Assembly: GCA_963826505.1 (NCBI GenBank)
Contig: CAWGXG010000007.1
Location: 558,001 to 622,000 of the forward strand
Origin: CAWGXG01 sp963826505
GTDB lineage: Bacteria > Chloroflexota > Anaerolineae > Aggregatilineales > Aggregatilineaceae
Direction: 5' to 3'
Length of the DNA: 64,000 nt
Shown in pieces: positions 19,209 to 28,987 of the stretch (position 1 is its first letter; each line of letters begins with the position of its first letter). A program made the translations under genes and the position numbers. The notes beneath the pieces are model-generated. The model saw nothing but the letters and a program-made list of their open reading frames with translations, was not told where the DNA came from and searched no databases.

Positions 19209-20934
19209 TTGTATATCCTGGGCATCAACGCGTATCACGGCGGAGCATCGGCCACGCTGATCGAAGATGGCCGGCTGATCGCCGCCGCTGAAGAAGAACG
19301 ATTCACGCGCGTGAAATATTGGGCCGGGTTCCCCGTCCGGGCGATTGAGTACGTCCTGGCCGAAGCCGGGATCACCGCTTACGAACTGGATCATGTGGGC
19401 ATCTCGATCGATCCCAAAGCCAACCTGATGCAAAAGGCACTGTTCACCTTCCGCAACCGCCCTACGCTCGATTTCGTGCGCGACCGTCTGAGCCACAGCC
19501 TGAAAACCAACTCGCTCAAGACGGAACTGGCAAATCATCTCAAGCTGGATGGCAAGGCGCTGAAAGCGCAGTTTCATAATGTGGAACACCACCGCGCCCA
19601 CATGGCGAGCGCGTTCTTCGTCTCGCCTTACGATCGCGCGGCGGTGCTGTCGGTGGATGGTGCGGGCGACTTCGTCACGACGATGTGGGGCACGGGCCAG
19701 GGCAACAAGCTCACCGTGCAGGACGAGATCCTGTTCCCGCACTCGCTCGGCATTTTCTACACCGCCGTGACGCAGTGGCTGGGCTTCCCCAAGTATGGCG
19801 ATGAAGGTAAGACGATGGGCCTCGCGCCCTACGGCGAGCCGAAATACATGGACGAAATGCGCACCCTGGTCCGCATTCAGCGCGACGGCACCTTCGAGCT
19901 GGACCTGGATTACTTCGTGCATCACGCCGAAGGCGCGACCATGACCTGGCAAGACGGCGGTCCCACGTTGGGCACGCTCTTCTCGCCCAAGATGATCGAG
20001 CTATTCGGCCAGCCGCGCGAGCCGCGCACCGAGATCACACAGCAGCACATGGACGTGGCCGCCTCGATGCAGGCCATCCTCGAAGAGGCCGAGTTCGCGC
20101 TGGTGCGCAAGCTCCAGGCCGACACGCAGCAGGACACGCTGTGCATGGCGGGCGGCGTGGCGCTCAACAGCGCGTTCAACGGCAAAGTGCTGCCCGACAC
20201 GGCCTTCAAGGATATCTTCGTACAGCCCTCCGCGGGCGACGCGGGGACCTCGTTGGGCGTGTGCTATTTCATCTACCACCAGATTCTCGGCAACCCGCGC
20301 AACTTCGTCATGACGGACGCCTACACCGGCCCGCAGTACGACAACGACGCGATCAAGGCCGTGCTCGAACGCAACAACCTGACCTATACCCAGTTGGACG
20401 AGGACGCGCTGGTGCGCCGCGCCGCCGAGATCGTCGCCGAACGGCGACATCCTGGGCTGGTACCAGGGCCGCATGGAATGGGGCCCGCGTGCGTTGGGCA
20501 ATCGCAGCATCATCGCCGACCCGCGCCGCGACGATATGAAGGACATTCTCAACGCGCGCATCAAGCACCGCGAGAAATTCCGCCCGTTCGCGCCGTCGGT
20601 CCTGCTGGAAGCGACCGGCGACTACTTCGACCAGACCTACCCGGAACCGTTCATGATCAAGGTCTACAACGTGCTGCCGGACAAACAGGCCGAAGTGCCC
20701 GCCATCACGCATGTGGACGGCACCGGGCGTTTGCAGACTGTCGATCGTGAAAACGCGCCGCTCTATTGGGCGCTGATCAACGCGTTCGGCGAGCGGACCG
20801 GCACGCCGATGGTGCTCAATACGTCCTTCAACGAAAACGAGCCGATCGTCTGCAATCCGGACGAAGCGGTCGACTGTTTTCTGCGCACGAAAATGGACGC
20901 GCTGGCCGTCGGCAATTATCTCGTGGAAAAATAG
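19209..20934 (+). CDS. Carbamoyltransferase, NodU/CmcH family (one frameshift)
   Basis: Transfers a carbamoyl group from carbamoyl phosphate, via carbamoyl-AMP, to a hydroxyl of a sugar or secondary metabolite. The N-terminal Kae1-like domain begins LGINAYHGGASATLIEDGRLIAAAEEERFTRVK and has the metal-binding histidines in VEHHRAHMASAFF and ALNSAFNGK. The C-terminal domain carries MEWGPRALGNRSIIADPR. The frame breaks once near 20443 (VAERGDILGWYQGR restored), giving about 575 residues, the usual size. Start is TTG at 19209 after AAGGAGG; no better start is available. Its place inside a glycosyltransferase cluster implies carbamoylation of the exported polysaccharide (inference). Confidence 0.88.
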
Positions 20935-20961
20935 GCGCACACCGCCGCCTGTGCTCATCCA

Positions 20962-20987
20962 GGCCGCCGGTCACCCGGCGGCTTTCC
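20962..20987 (+). terminator. Probable terminator after the carbamoyltransferase
   Basis: Perfect 8-bp stem (GCCGCCGG at 20963-20970, CCGGCGGC at 20975-20982) with loop TCAC, followed by TTTCC. The T-run is short. Confidence 0.6.
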
Positions 20988-21052
20988 GTCAATGGTGCGA
21001 TCGCGCAGCACGCGTGCGCGCCCCCAAAGAGTGAGCGAGTTACAGCCTAAGC

Positions 21053-22954
21053 ATGGATGCAAGCCTGGCTTATCTGTTGTTCATCGGTGTGCTGCTCAGC
21101 CTGGGCACGCTGACCGCGTCCGTCCTTCCGACGCGCGGCGCGCGCATCGGCCTGGGCGCGGCGCTGAGTCTGGCGTTGGTGGTGGATGTTACGTGGTTCG
21201 CAGCACCGCTGATTGACTGGTCCGCACGGCTGGCGGATGGCGTGTGGGTGGGCGTGTTCGCATTGATCCTGCTGCTGGCGCTGCTGACCGCCCGCTATTA
21301 CCGCACGCGGGGCGATCTGCCCGCGTGGGAATGGCCGGGCCGCCGTGAGCTGGCGATCCTGCTGGTGGTGATCGTCGGCTTCGGCGTGGTAGCCGCCCTG
21401 CTGCCCGTTCCGCTGGACACGGACGCGCAGGGTTTCGGCTATCTGGCGCTGACACTGCGCGACGGCGGCGACTATCTCACGCTCGCGCCGTGGCACCCGG
21501 ACATCCAATCGCTGTATTCGCCCGCCTTCCTGGGCTTGATCGCCCATCTCAGCGCGCGCTTTGATCTCGATATCTCCACGTTGGAGCTGATCGCCGGAGC
21601 GATCACGGCGGCGCTCTTCGTCTGGTTGGCCTACGATCTCGGCTGCGAGCTGGACGACCGGCGCACCGGGCGCGCCTTTTTGATCGCGGCGCTGATCGGG
21701 ACCGGGCTGGTCACCGCGTTCATGGATTCGCACTATACGGCGCTGCTGGCGCTGCTATTCTCGCTGGCCTTCCTGACATTCGTGCTGCGCTTCCTGGCTA
21801 CGGGGCGCTGGTCGAGCGCGCTGTTCGCGGCGCTGTGTCTGGCGGCCGTGCCGCTCAGCCAGCCGGATACGACCATCGCGCTGATCGTCGGGTACGCGCC
21901 CTGGCTGCTGGTGCTGCCCTTCGCCAAACCACGCCCCAGTCTGCGCGCGTGGCTGGTAATCTCCGCCGTGATTCCACTGGTGGCATTGGGCATCGTCGCG
22001 CCCTGGCTGATCAGCCTGCGCGATCTGCTCGGCTCGACCATCGAATCGCCGTTCGTCGTGGAGACATCGCACTGGCGCACGCTGGTGATCACTCAAGGCG
22101 GGCTGAGTGCTGTCTTGGCCGCGCTGGGATTCTGGCTCGGCCTGCGCCGCCGCCGTCCCGTGGACCTGCTGGCGATGATCTGGCTGATCGCGATTGTGGA
22201 GTTTTCGACGCTGGGCCTGCTGGAACGCGCGATCCCGGCGGTGATGGACCCGCTGCTCAAATACGATTACCCCTTCAGTCTGGCGTGGCACGGCCCGATC
22301 ATCCCGTATATCATGCTGGGCGGATCGGCCCTGGTGTGGATCGCCAACCGGCTCGGAGCGGAGCGTGTCGATCGCTGGGTCGGGCGACTGGCGGTGCCGG
22401 TGGCGATCCTGGGGCTGGGCGCCATCGCGGCGGGAGTGGTCTATTTCGATCCGCTGCTGTCCGAAAGCAAGGGACACCTGAGTTTTTACGGAGCGTTTTC
22501 GTCGGAGGCAGATGTCGACGCGCTGCACTGGCTGCGGGATAACACGCCCACCGATGCACGCATCCTGAACCATCCCGGCCTGTACGAGGCCGATTGGGCA
22601 CCGGTCATCGCGGAGCGCGACACGATCTACTTCCGCATGCAGCCGTTTTTCAAGGGAACCGCAGCCGTAGACGCGGAACAGGACGCGCTGCGCGCCGTCT
22701 GGCGCGACCCCGCCGACCCGGCCAACCTGGACTTGCTGCGCGCGGCGGGCGTGAGTTACGTGGTGCTGCCGCAGGTCTTCGGCAATCCCGCCAGTCTGAC
22801 GGACATGGTGCGCTGGAAGGCGCCGCTGCCCGATGCCGCCGCCTATCTCCAGACTTCGCTCAGCCGCGCGCCCTATTTGGAGCTGGTCTACGATCGGGAT
22901 GGGGCGCAGGTGTACGCCGTGATCGAGCCGCCCGCCGGTGACCCCAATGAATAG
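21053..22954 (+). CDS. Large integral membrane protein, glycosyltransferase-like
   Basis: 633 residues with about 12 hydrophobic helices in the first 480 residues (from LAYLLFIGVLLSLGTLTASVL to VGRLAVPVAILGLGAIAAGVVYF) and a soluble C-terminal domain of about 150 residues (TPTDARILNHPGLYEADWAPVIAERDTIYFRMQPFF). The layout resembles GT-C-type or YfhO-like membrane proteins, but I see no certain catalytic motif; acidic residues in LDTDAQGFGYLAL follow a helix, where such enzymes often have an Asp. It is the last gene of the glycan locus and could transfer or polymerise the sugar chain. Intact frame. Confidence 0.65.
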   Translation: MDASLAYLLFIGVLLSLGTLTASVLPTRGARIGLGAALSLALVVDVTWFAAPLIDWSARLADGVWVGVFALILLLALLTARYYRTRGDLPAWEWPGRRELAILLVVIVGFGVVAALLPVPLDTDAQGFGYLALTLRDGGDYLTLAPWHPDIQSLYSPAFLGLIAHLSARFDLDISTLELIAGAITAALFVWLAYDLGCELDDRRTGRAFLIAALIGTGLVTAFMDSHYTALLALLFSLAFLTFVLRFLATGRWSSALFAALCLAAVPLSQPDTTIALIVGYAPWLLVLPFAKPRPSLRAWLVISAVIPLVALGIVAPWLISLRDLLGSTIESPFVVETSHWRTLVITQGGLSAVLAALGFWLGLRRRRPVDLLAMIWLIAIVEFSTLGLLERAIPAVMDPLLKYDYPFSLAWHGPIIPYIMLGGSALVWIANRLGAERVDRWVGRLAVPVAILGLGAIAAGVVYFDPLLSESKGHLSFYGAFSSEADVDALHWLRDNTPTDARILNHPGLYEADWAPVIAERDTIYFRMQPFFKGTAAVDAEQDALRAVWRDPADPANLDLLRAAGVSYVVLPQVFGNPASLTDMVRWKAPLPDAAAYLQTSLSRAPYLELVYDRDGAQVYAVIEPPAGDPNE

Positions 22955-22982
22955 TCCCGTCCAAGCGAACCAAGACGGGACT
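22953..22982 (+). terminator. Stem-loop at the end of the glycan locus
   Basis: Perfect 9-bp inverted repeat (AGTCCCGTC at 22953-22961, GACGGGACT at 22974-22982) overlapping the stop codon of the membrane protein. No T-run follows, so it could act as a stabilising hairpin or a weak terminator. Confidence 0.45.
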
Positions 22983-23121
22983 GATCCAAGATGATGCGCG
23001 CCGCTATAACATTCCCTATTGTACCCGAAATCGCCCCCTGTTTGTCAAGTTTTTCGGTAAGGATAGCGTTCGGGACGCGAAAACACCCCCTGCAACCGGT
23101 CAGCCTGTGCGGGTATGGCGC

Positions 23122-23550
23122 TCAACCCAGATAGCGCCGCGCATAGCGACTGCTGGCCAACAGCAGGCCCAACCCGATCCCGATATACAGCACGGCGAGG
23201 TCCGGCTTGGGCACGGGGGAGCTGCGCAGCGCAATGCCCAGGCCCATCATCAGCACGATCAGCAGGTAGGTCATGCCCGATTGAAAGCGCAGCAGGCTTT
23301 CGCGGTCGCTCAGAGCGTCGATACGCTTGATATTCTTATCCGCGATCCACGCAAATTTGAAACGGTAGACGACGATTCCGGCCAGGATGCCGATCGCGGC
23401 CAGGGGAGCAGCGGAGGCCACGTGTTCGGGGGCCAGCCATCCCACCGCCCGACCGAGCAGCATGAGGCCAGCTAACCCCCACAGCAGCGCCGCCGCCAGG
23501 AACAACCAACGCCGTTCGACGGTCGGGACAAAGCGGGCAAATGTAGTCAT
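23122..23550 (-). CDS. Small four-helix membrane protein
   Basis: 142 residues with four hydrophobic segments: WLFLAAALLWGLAGLMLLGRAV, ASAAPLAAIGILAGIVVYRF, MTYLLIVLMMGLGIALR and LAVLYIGIGLGLLLASSRYARRY. No recognised catalytic motif. The internal ATG at 23550 is chosen because GAGGGAAG precedes it; the longer frame upstream has no protein-like character. The function is unknown. It is separated from sdhD by a repeat-bearing intergenic stretch. Confidence 0.65.
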   Translation of the reverse strand: MTTFARFVPTVERRWLFLAAALLWGLAGLMLLGRAVGWLAPEHVASAAPLAAIGILAGIVVYRFKFAWIADKNIKRIDALSDRESLLRFQSGMTYLLIVLMMGLGIALRSSPVPKPDLAVLYIGIGLGLLLASSRYARRYLG

Positions 23551-23705
23551 GGGTCTTCCCTCGTACGGTGATACTTCAAACAACGTTGAACTGACCGGAC
23601 AGGTATACCGCACTTGCCCACGCGCGGCAACGATCGAAAACAGGGCCGGAAACCTCCGCAAGCAACCGAATTTCCCGAACGATCGGAGGAGGTCAGCGTT
23701 GCGTG

Positions 23706-23820
23706 GTTAGCCCCACCCCTAATCCCCTCCCCATGATGTCACAGAGAGGGGACTTCACTGGCGACTTCTTCCCCCTTTCCACGCCCGCGTGGGGCGGGAT
23801 TTAGGGAGGGGCTAAAGTTT
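23706..23820. repeat. Imperfect inverted repeat of the GGGG(C)TAAAG family
   Basis: The left part TTAGCCCCACCCCTAATCCC and the right part ending GATTTAGGGAGGGGCTAAAG are nearly complementary over about 25 bp, with an inner hairpin near 23,783-23,800. It sits just after the sdhD stop codon. The right end resembles the end of the element at 8001-8059. No open reading frame is inside. Confidence 0.6.
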
Positions 23821-24136
23821 TTAGAATGCCAGGATCGTCTGCGTGCCGTAAACGAACAGTACCACGCCGCCCACGACCGCTACCCAGGCCAGCGCCCGCT
23901 GTAAACGCGTCGAAGCGCTCCACGTCGGTGATGACCATGTAGGCGCCGGTCAGGGCGTGCATCAGCACGAAGAACAAAAACGCGACGTCGATTGCCTTCC
24001 ACAGCGGGTTATCGAGCCGGTCCACCACGCGGCTGACGTCGATGTGTCCGGGCGGGTAGTGCACCACGACCATGTGAATTGTCAGAAAAGCCAGCAGCGC
24101 GATCGCGCTGACGCGCTGCATCAGGAAAATACGCAT
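23821..24136 (-). CDS. sdhD: Succinate dehydrogenase membrane anchor subunit D (one frameshift)
   Basis: Small quinone- and heme-binding anchor of complex II. Three hydrophobic helices: VSAIALLAFLTIHMVVVHY (with candidate heme His), AIDVAFLFFVLMHALTGAYMVI, and a third seen only after correcting an extra A near 23913 (ALAWVAVVGGVVLFVYGTQTILAF). The corrected length is about 104 residues. It lies 13 bp after sdhC and is last in the sdhABCD unit. Confidence 0.78.
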
Positions 24137-24149
24137 GCGTTTCCCCCTC

Positions 24150-24494
24150 TCATTCCAGCGCGAACAGCAGGATCGGCAGCCCGCCCGCGATCGTCAGCAT
24201 GACGGACACGACCATCACGGCGTAAAACAGGCTCTTACGGTAATCCGTCACGTTGAAGTAGTGCACGATCAGCAGCCGGATGCCGTCGAAGCCGTGATAG
24301 ATCACCGCCGCCAACAGGCCGATTTCGGCCAGCCGGAACAGCGGCTTGCCCAAAAATTCCATGCGGCTGTCAAAGGTGCTCGCGCCGCCGTTGATGCCGC
24401 CGATCACCCAGATGTGCAGCAGCAGGTAGATCACCAGCGCGACGCCCGTCAGACGGCGCAGCACAAACGCCCAAAAGCCCGTACTGCGATACAT
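24150..24494 (-). CDS. sdhC: Succinate dehydrogenase cytochrome b subunit C
   Basis: 114-residue integral membrane anchor with three helices: FVLRRLTGVALVIYLLLHIWVIGG, LFRLAEIGLLAAVIYHGFDGIRLL and KSLFYAVMVVSVMLTIAGGLPILLF. Conserved features of SdhC are the RxTG segment (RRLTG) and a histidine in each of the first two helices (LLLHIW, IYHGFDG), candidates for heme ligands. The frame is intact. It directly follows sdhB. Confidence 0.85.
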   Translation of the reverse strand: MYRSTGFWAFVLRRLTGVALVIYLLLHIWVIGGINGGASTFDSRMEFLGKPLFRLAEIGLLAAVIYHGFDGIRLLIVHYFNVTDYRKSLFYAVMVVSVMLTIAGGLPILLFALE

Positions 24495-25299
24495 CTAGTC
24501 ACCTCCTGACGTGGACGCCGTGCCCCCGGCAACCGGGATCGGCTGGTCGAGCCGCGCCTGACGGTCGGCGCGCGCCGCGTCGAACGCGGCGCGCTTCATC
24601 GCCAGCTTGCGCAGCGTCTCGATCGCGGCGGTCGGGTTCAGGTGTCTTGGGGCAGGCGTCGATGCAGTTGAAAATGGTGTGGCAGCGGTAAACGCCGTCG
24701 CCCTGGTCGAGATCGTCCAGCCGGGCGCGCGGCGCGGAATCACGCGGGTCCATCACGCGCAGGAACGCTTTCAGCAGCGCGTGCGGCCCGATGTATTTCT
24801 TGGTGAGCGCGATCACCTGGCAGGACGAATAACACGCCCCGCACATGATGCAGTGTTCCGCGTCGTTGCAGCGCGGCGACTTCTTCCGCGCTCATGCGGA
24901 ATTCTTTGTCGGGCACGTCGTCCGGCGGGATCAGCCAGGGCTTGACGCGCTGGTACTGCTCCCAGAACACGCTGCGATCCACCACCAGATCCTTGATCAT
25001 CGGGCAGGTAGGGCAGCGGGCGGATCGTCACGCGCCCGGCCCGGTCGATCTGCTCACGCAGCGGCGTTTCGCACACGAGCATGTTCATGCCGTTGACGTT
25101 CATCGCGCAGCTGCCACAGATGGCGTGGCGGCACGAGCGGCGAAAGGTCAGGCTGCCGTCCTGATCCTCTTTGATGGCGTGCAGCGCATCGAGGATAGTC
25201 AGGCCGGGCGTCAGCGCGACGGTGAAGTCATTGAAATGCGGTTTTTTATCGACATCCGGGTTAAAACGCTGGATGCGTAGAATGACAGAATCGGCACAT
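24495..25299 (-). CDS. sdhB: Succinate dehydrogenase iron-sulfur subunit (frameshifted)
   Basis: Carries electrons from the flavin of SdhA to quinone through three Fe-S clusters. The ferredoxin-like [2Fe-2S] region reads SCRHAICGSCAMNVNGMNMLVC; the two C-terminal cluster motifs are CIMCGACYSSC and NCIDACP. The frame breaks near 25296 (an extra T after ATG), 25010, 24857 and 24650, each repaired by removing one base; the product is then about 267 residues, slightly longer than usual at the C-terminus. Start ATG at 25299 follows AGGAGAACAATACTTT. It follows sdhA after 92 bp. Confidence 0.85.
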
Positions 25300-25391
25300 A
25301 AAGTATTGTTCTCCTGAAGATAGCGATCAGCTTTCAGCGATTAGCGATCAGTAAAACTCACTGACTGCTGTCGTCCGGTCGCCGATACCGC

Positions 25392-27204
25392 TCAATATTT
25401 CCGCTCCTGAGGCGGGTACTTTTCCCAGTCAATAGACACGCCCTTGTAACTCAGCGCAGGGCCGTCCGGCGCGGCATGCGCCAACGTGTGCTTGAGCCAG
25501 TCCTCGTCGTCGCGGCTTGGCGAAATCGGTGCGCCAATGCGCGCCCCGGCTTTCCGTGCGAGCCAGCGCGCTGACCACGATCACTTCGCTGAAGTTCAGC
25601 AGATTTTCCGTCTCGATCGCGCCGAGCACGTCCGTATTGAAACGCCTGACTCTTGTCCATGACGCGCACGCCCGCGAAGCGTGCTTGCAGCGCGCGGACG
25701 TCACGCAGCGCCGTTTGCAGGCGGTCGGCGTCGCGGAAAATGCCGCAGTTGACGGTCATCGCTGTCTTTGAGATCGCGCGCCGAGCTTCGCCCAGGATTC
25801 GCGCCTTGGCCGAGTCGACTCGTCCATCAAGTGGGTGATGCGCTGGCGCTGCTGCGCCGGCCGGGTCGCCGCTGACCGGGTGCAGAGCCGCGCCGCTCTT
25901 GACGAAGTCCGCGATCGCATAGCCCGGCCCGCCGTCCGAAGACGGACGCATCCAGCAGGCTGTTGGTGCCCAGGCGGTTCGCGCCGTGCACACTGATACA
26001 CGCGCATTCGCCGGCCGCGTAAAGCCGGTGACCGGCGTGCCGTCTGGCGTCGGCGATGACCTGCCCGTCGAGCGTCGGCGGGGATGCCGCCCATGCTGTA
26101 ATGCGCGGTCGGCTGGATCGGGCACGGCTCGTCGATGATGTCCACGCCCGCGAACGTTAATCGCGATGTCGCGCACCTGCGGCAGCCGTTCCAGGATTTT
26201 GTCGCGGCCCAGGTGGCGCAGGTCCAGGTGAATGCCCTGGCCGTCTTCGCCGACGCCGCGACCCTGGTCGATCTCCAGTCTGCTCGGAGCGGCTGACCAG
26301 ATCGCGCGGGGCCAGCTCCATTTTGTCCGGCGCGTAATGTTCCATGAAACGCTCGCCGCTGGCGTTGAGCAGGTAGCCACCCTCGCCGCGACACGCTTCG
26401 CTCATCAAAATGCCGTGACGGTAGAGGCCGGTGGGGTGGAACTGCACGAACTCCATATCCATGAGCGGCACCCCGGCCCGGTACGCGATCGCGACACCGT
26501 CGCCGGTGTTGGCGGTCGCGTTGGAGGTGATCTTCCAGGCGCGGCCATAGCCGCCCGTGCCAAACATGACCGCTTTGGCGCGCATGGTGTAGATTTCGCC
26601 GGTGACGATGTCCATCGCCACCACGCCCCGGCAGATGTTGTCTTCTACGATCAGGCTGAGCGCGACCCACTCGCTGTAAAAGTGGACGCCGTGCTTGAGC
26701 GCCTGCTCGTGGATGGTGTGCAGCAGCACGTGCCCGGTCCAGTCGGCGGCGTAGTTGGCACGCGGGACGCTGTGCCCACCAAAACGCCGCTGCGCGATGC
26801 GCCCGTCCGGCGTGCGGCTGAAGACACAGCCCATGTGCTCGTATTCGTACACGATCTCGATCGCGTCTTTGACCATGATCTCGATCGCGTCCTGGTCGCC
26901 GAGCCAGTCCGACCCTTTGATGGTGTCGAACATGTGCAGCTCCCAGCTATCGACCGGCTCGTCGCCCGGGGGGATTTGCTCCAGCGGCCCGCGCGGCGCC
27001 GGTGCCCGCCACCGGGCGTACATTGTTCAGCGCCGCGGCGATACCGCCCTGGGCCGCGCCGCTGTGCGAGCGCAGCGGGTGCAGCTTGGACAGCACGCCA
27101 ATACTGGCGACGCCTTGCTGGCTGGCGATCATGGCGGCCCACGTCCCAGCCAGGCCCGCGCCAACGACGATCACGTCGTGGGTGATGGTATGAGAATCAG
27201 TCAT
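25392..27204 (-). CDS. sdhA: Succinate dehydrogenase flavoprotein subunit (many frameshifts)
   Basis: Oxidises succinate to fumarate with covalently bound FAD. Features are the FAD-binding VIVVGAGLAGTWAAM at the start, HSGAAQGGIAAALNN (its His is the usual FAD attachment site), RRFGGHSVPRANYAADWTG, HPTGLYRHGILMSEACRGEGG with the substrate-site residues, and HYSMGGIP near the active site. The end reads WEKYPPQERKY. The frame is broken at least seven times between about 26998 and 25500, so segments lie in all three minus frames; joined, they cover about 600 residues. I take it as a real gene with sequence errors, though decay cannot be excluded. Start ATG at 27204. Confidence 0.85.
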
Positions 27205-27459
27205 AAGCGGTCCTCGTAAAGTGAAATCTTCGCAAAGCCAGTAAATGCAGTTGCGTACAGCGCGGCATCAGGGGATACGATGAGAGGATCGACGGGGCCG
27301 CCAAACGGTGAAAAACCAAATCTAAAGTGTTATGGGTGGAATAAAACTCACCTCCTTCGCACACACCGCCCGCGGATAGGGGCTTACCTTGAATGTTACA
27401 CCTAATCCGCAGCGCGGGCGAATGCGGTCATGGGCTGGGCGTGATTTTGGCCGCGCTTG
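27205..27459. other. Intergenic region between divergent sdhA and gatA
   Basis: It should hold the sdh promoter on the minus strand. I see no hexamer pair good enough to call. A Shine-Dalgarno-like AAGGAGG on the minus strand near 27,350 precedes only a nine-codon frame. No gene is evident. Confidence 0.4.
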
Positions 27460-27468
27460 TGGTATACT
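27460..27468 (+). promoter_or_regulatory. Extended -10 promoter of gatA (TGGTATACT)
   Basis: TGG precedes TATACT (27463-27468), 45 bp before the gatA start. A weak -35 (GTGATT, 27441-27446) lies 16 bp upstream. Same form as the elements at 3479 and 14792. Confidence 0.55.
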
Positions 27469-27513
27469 CCTGCCCGTTCCGTGACCCGACGCAACCCTAC
27501 GGATAGACGCCTT

Positions 27514-28965
27514 ATGCTGACCGATCTCACGCTCACTCAAGCCCAGGCCAAGCTGCGCGCGGGCGAGATCACCGCCGTGGCGCTGACCCAGGCCCATCTC
27601 GACCGCATCCGCGCGGTGGATCCCCAGGTGCATGCCTTCCTGACTCTCACCGAGGAACAGGCGCTCGAAACCGCCGCCAGGGCTGACCAGCGCCGCGCCG
27701 CCGGCGAAGACGCGCCGCTGCTCGGTATCCCGCTCGCCATCAAAGATGTGTTGATGACGCAGGGCGTGCAAACCACCTGCGGATCGCGCATTTTGGAGGG
27801 GTTCCGCGCGCCGTATACCGCCAACGCGGTCCAGCGCCTGTTTGACGCGGGCGCGATCATGCTCGGCAAAACCAATACCGACGAATTCGCGATGGGATCG
27901 TCTACGGAGAATTCCGGCTACGGCGTGACGCATAACCCCTGGGACCTGGACCGCGTGCCCGGCGGCAGCAGCGGCGGCAGCGCGGCGGCGGTCGCGGCGC
28001 GCATGGCACTGGGCGCGCTCGGCACAGATACGGGCGGCAGCGTGCGCCAACCGGCCGCGTTCTGCGGCGTCTGCGCGATGAAGCCCTCCTATGGGCGCGT
28101 GTCGCGCTACGGGTTGATCGCGTTCGCGTCCTCGCTGGATCAGATCGGCGTCTTCGGACGCACGGTCGAGGATATGGCCGGCTTGCTGGGCATCATCGCC
28201 GGGTACGATCCGCACGACGCCACCAGCATGGACCTACCCGTGCCCGATTACAGCGCCGCCCTGACCGGCGATATTCACGGGCTGCGCGTCGGTGTCCCGA
28301 AAGAGTATTTCATCGCGGGGATGCAGCCCGCGCTTGAACAGGCCATCCGCGCGGCGATCGACCAGTTGGCCGCGCTGGGCGCGGACATCCGCGAGATCAG
28401 CCTGCCACACACGGAATACGCGCTGCCGGTTTATTACCTGATCGCCCCGTCGGAAGCATCGGCCAATCTGGCCCGCTTCGACGGCGTGCGCTACGGCCCG
28501 CGCCAGTCGCAGGGCGCGATGTGGGATACCTACAAAGCCACGCGCGGGCAGGGTTTCGGTCCGGAAGTCAAGCGGCGCATCATGTTGGGCACGTACGCGC
28601 TGTCGGCGGGCTACTACGACGCCTATTATCTCAAAGCCCAGAAGGTCCGCACGCTGATTCGCCAGGACTTCGACCGCGCCTTCGAGCAGGTCGACGTGAT
28701 CGCCTCACCCACCACGCCGACGACCGCCTTCCGCATCGGCGAAAAAGCCAGCGATCCGCTGGAAATGTACCTGTCGGATGTGTTCACGCTGTCGGCCAGT
28801 CTGGCGGGGATCGCCGGGGCGGTGGTGCCGTGCGGCTTCGATGAGGCGAATTTGCCGATCGGGTTGCAGCTTTTCGGCGCAGCCTTCGACGAGCCAACGG
28901 TGTTACGGACCGCGCACGCCTACCAGCAGGCGACGAACTGGCATACGCGCCGCCCGCCGCTGTAG
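27514..28965 (+). CDS. gatA: Asp-tRNA(Asn)/Glu-tRNA(Gln) amidotransferase subunit A
   Basis: Hydrolyses glutamine to supply ammonia for amidating misacylated Asp-tRNA(Asn) or Glu-tRNA(Gln). 483 residues, normal length. The amidase signature is intact: K77 in GIPLAIKDV, S152 in PGGSSGGSAAAVAARMALGALGTDTGGS and S176 in GGSVRQPAAFCG form the Ser-cis-Ser-Lys triad. The frame has no break, unlike sdhAB next door. gatB and gatC are not in the window. The start ATG at 27514 matches the usual family start (LTDLTLTQAQAKLRAGEITA). Confidence 0.93.
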   Translation: MLTDLTLTQAQAKLRAGEITAVALTQAHLDRIRAVDPQVHAFLTLTEEQALETAARADQRRAAGEDAPLLGIPLAIKDVLMTQGVQTTCGSRILEGFRAPYTANAVQRLFDAGAIMLGKTNTDEFAMGSSTENSGYGVTHNPWDLDRVPGGSSGGSAAAVAARMALGALGTDTGGSVRQPAAFCGVCAMKPSYGRVSRYGLIAFASSLDQIGVFGRTVEDMAGLLGIIAGYDPHDATSMDLPVPDYSAALTGDIHGLRVGVPKEYFIAGMQPALEQAIRAAIDQLAALGADIREISLPHTEYALPVYYLIAPSEASANLARFDGVRYGPRQSQGAMWDTYKATRGQGFGPEVKRRIMLGTYALSAGYYDAYYLKAQKVRTLIRQDFDRAFEQVDVIASPTTPTTAFRIGEKASDPLEMYLSDVFTLSASLAGIAGAVVPCGFDEANLPIGLQLFGAAFDEPTVLRTAHAYQQATNWHTRRPPL

Positions 28966-28987
28966 CGGAAAAAAACCGGCTTTCAGT

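Noticed and set aside
6990..27000. A link between insertion sites and GATC sequences nearby.
   Set aside because: Several sites lie within 10 bp of GATC, but this tetramer is very frequent in this sequence (codon ATC after G), so the link is not significant as seen.
27330..27360. A nine-codon leader peptide before sdhA on minus.
   Set aside because: The Shine-Dalgarno-like sequence touches the GTG with no spacing, and nothing else supports it.
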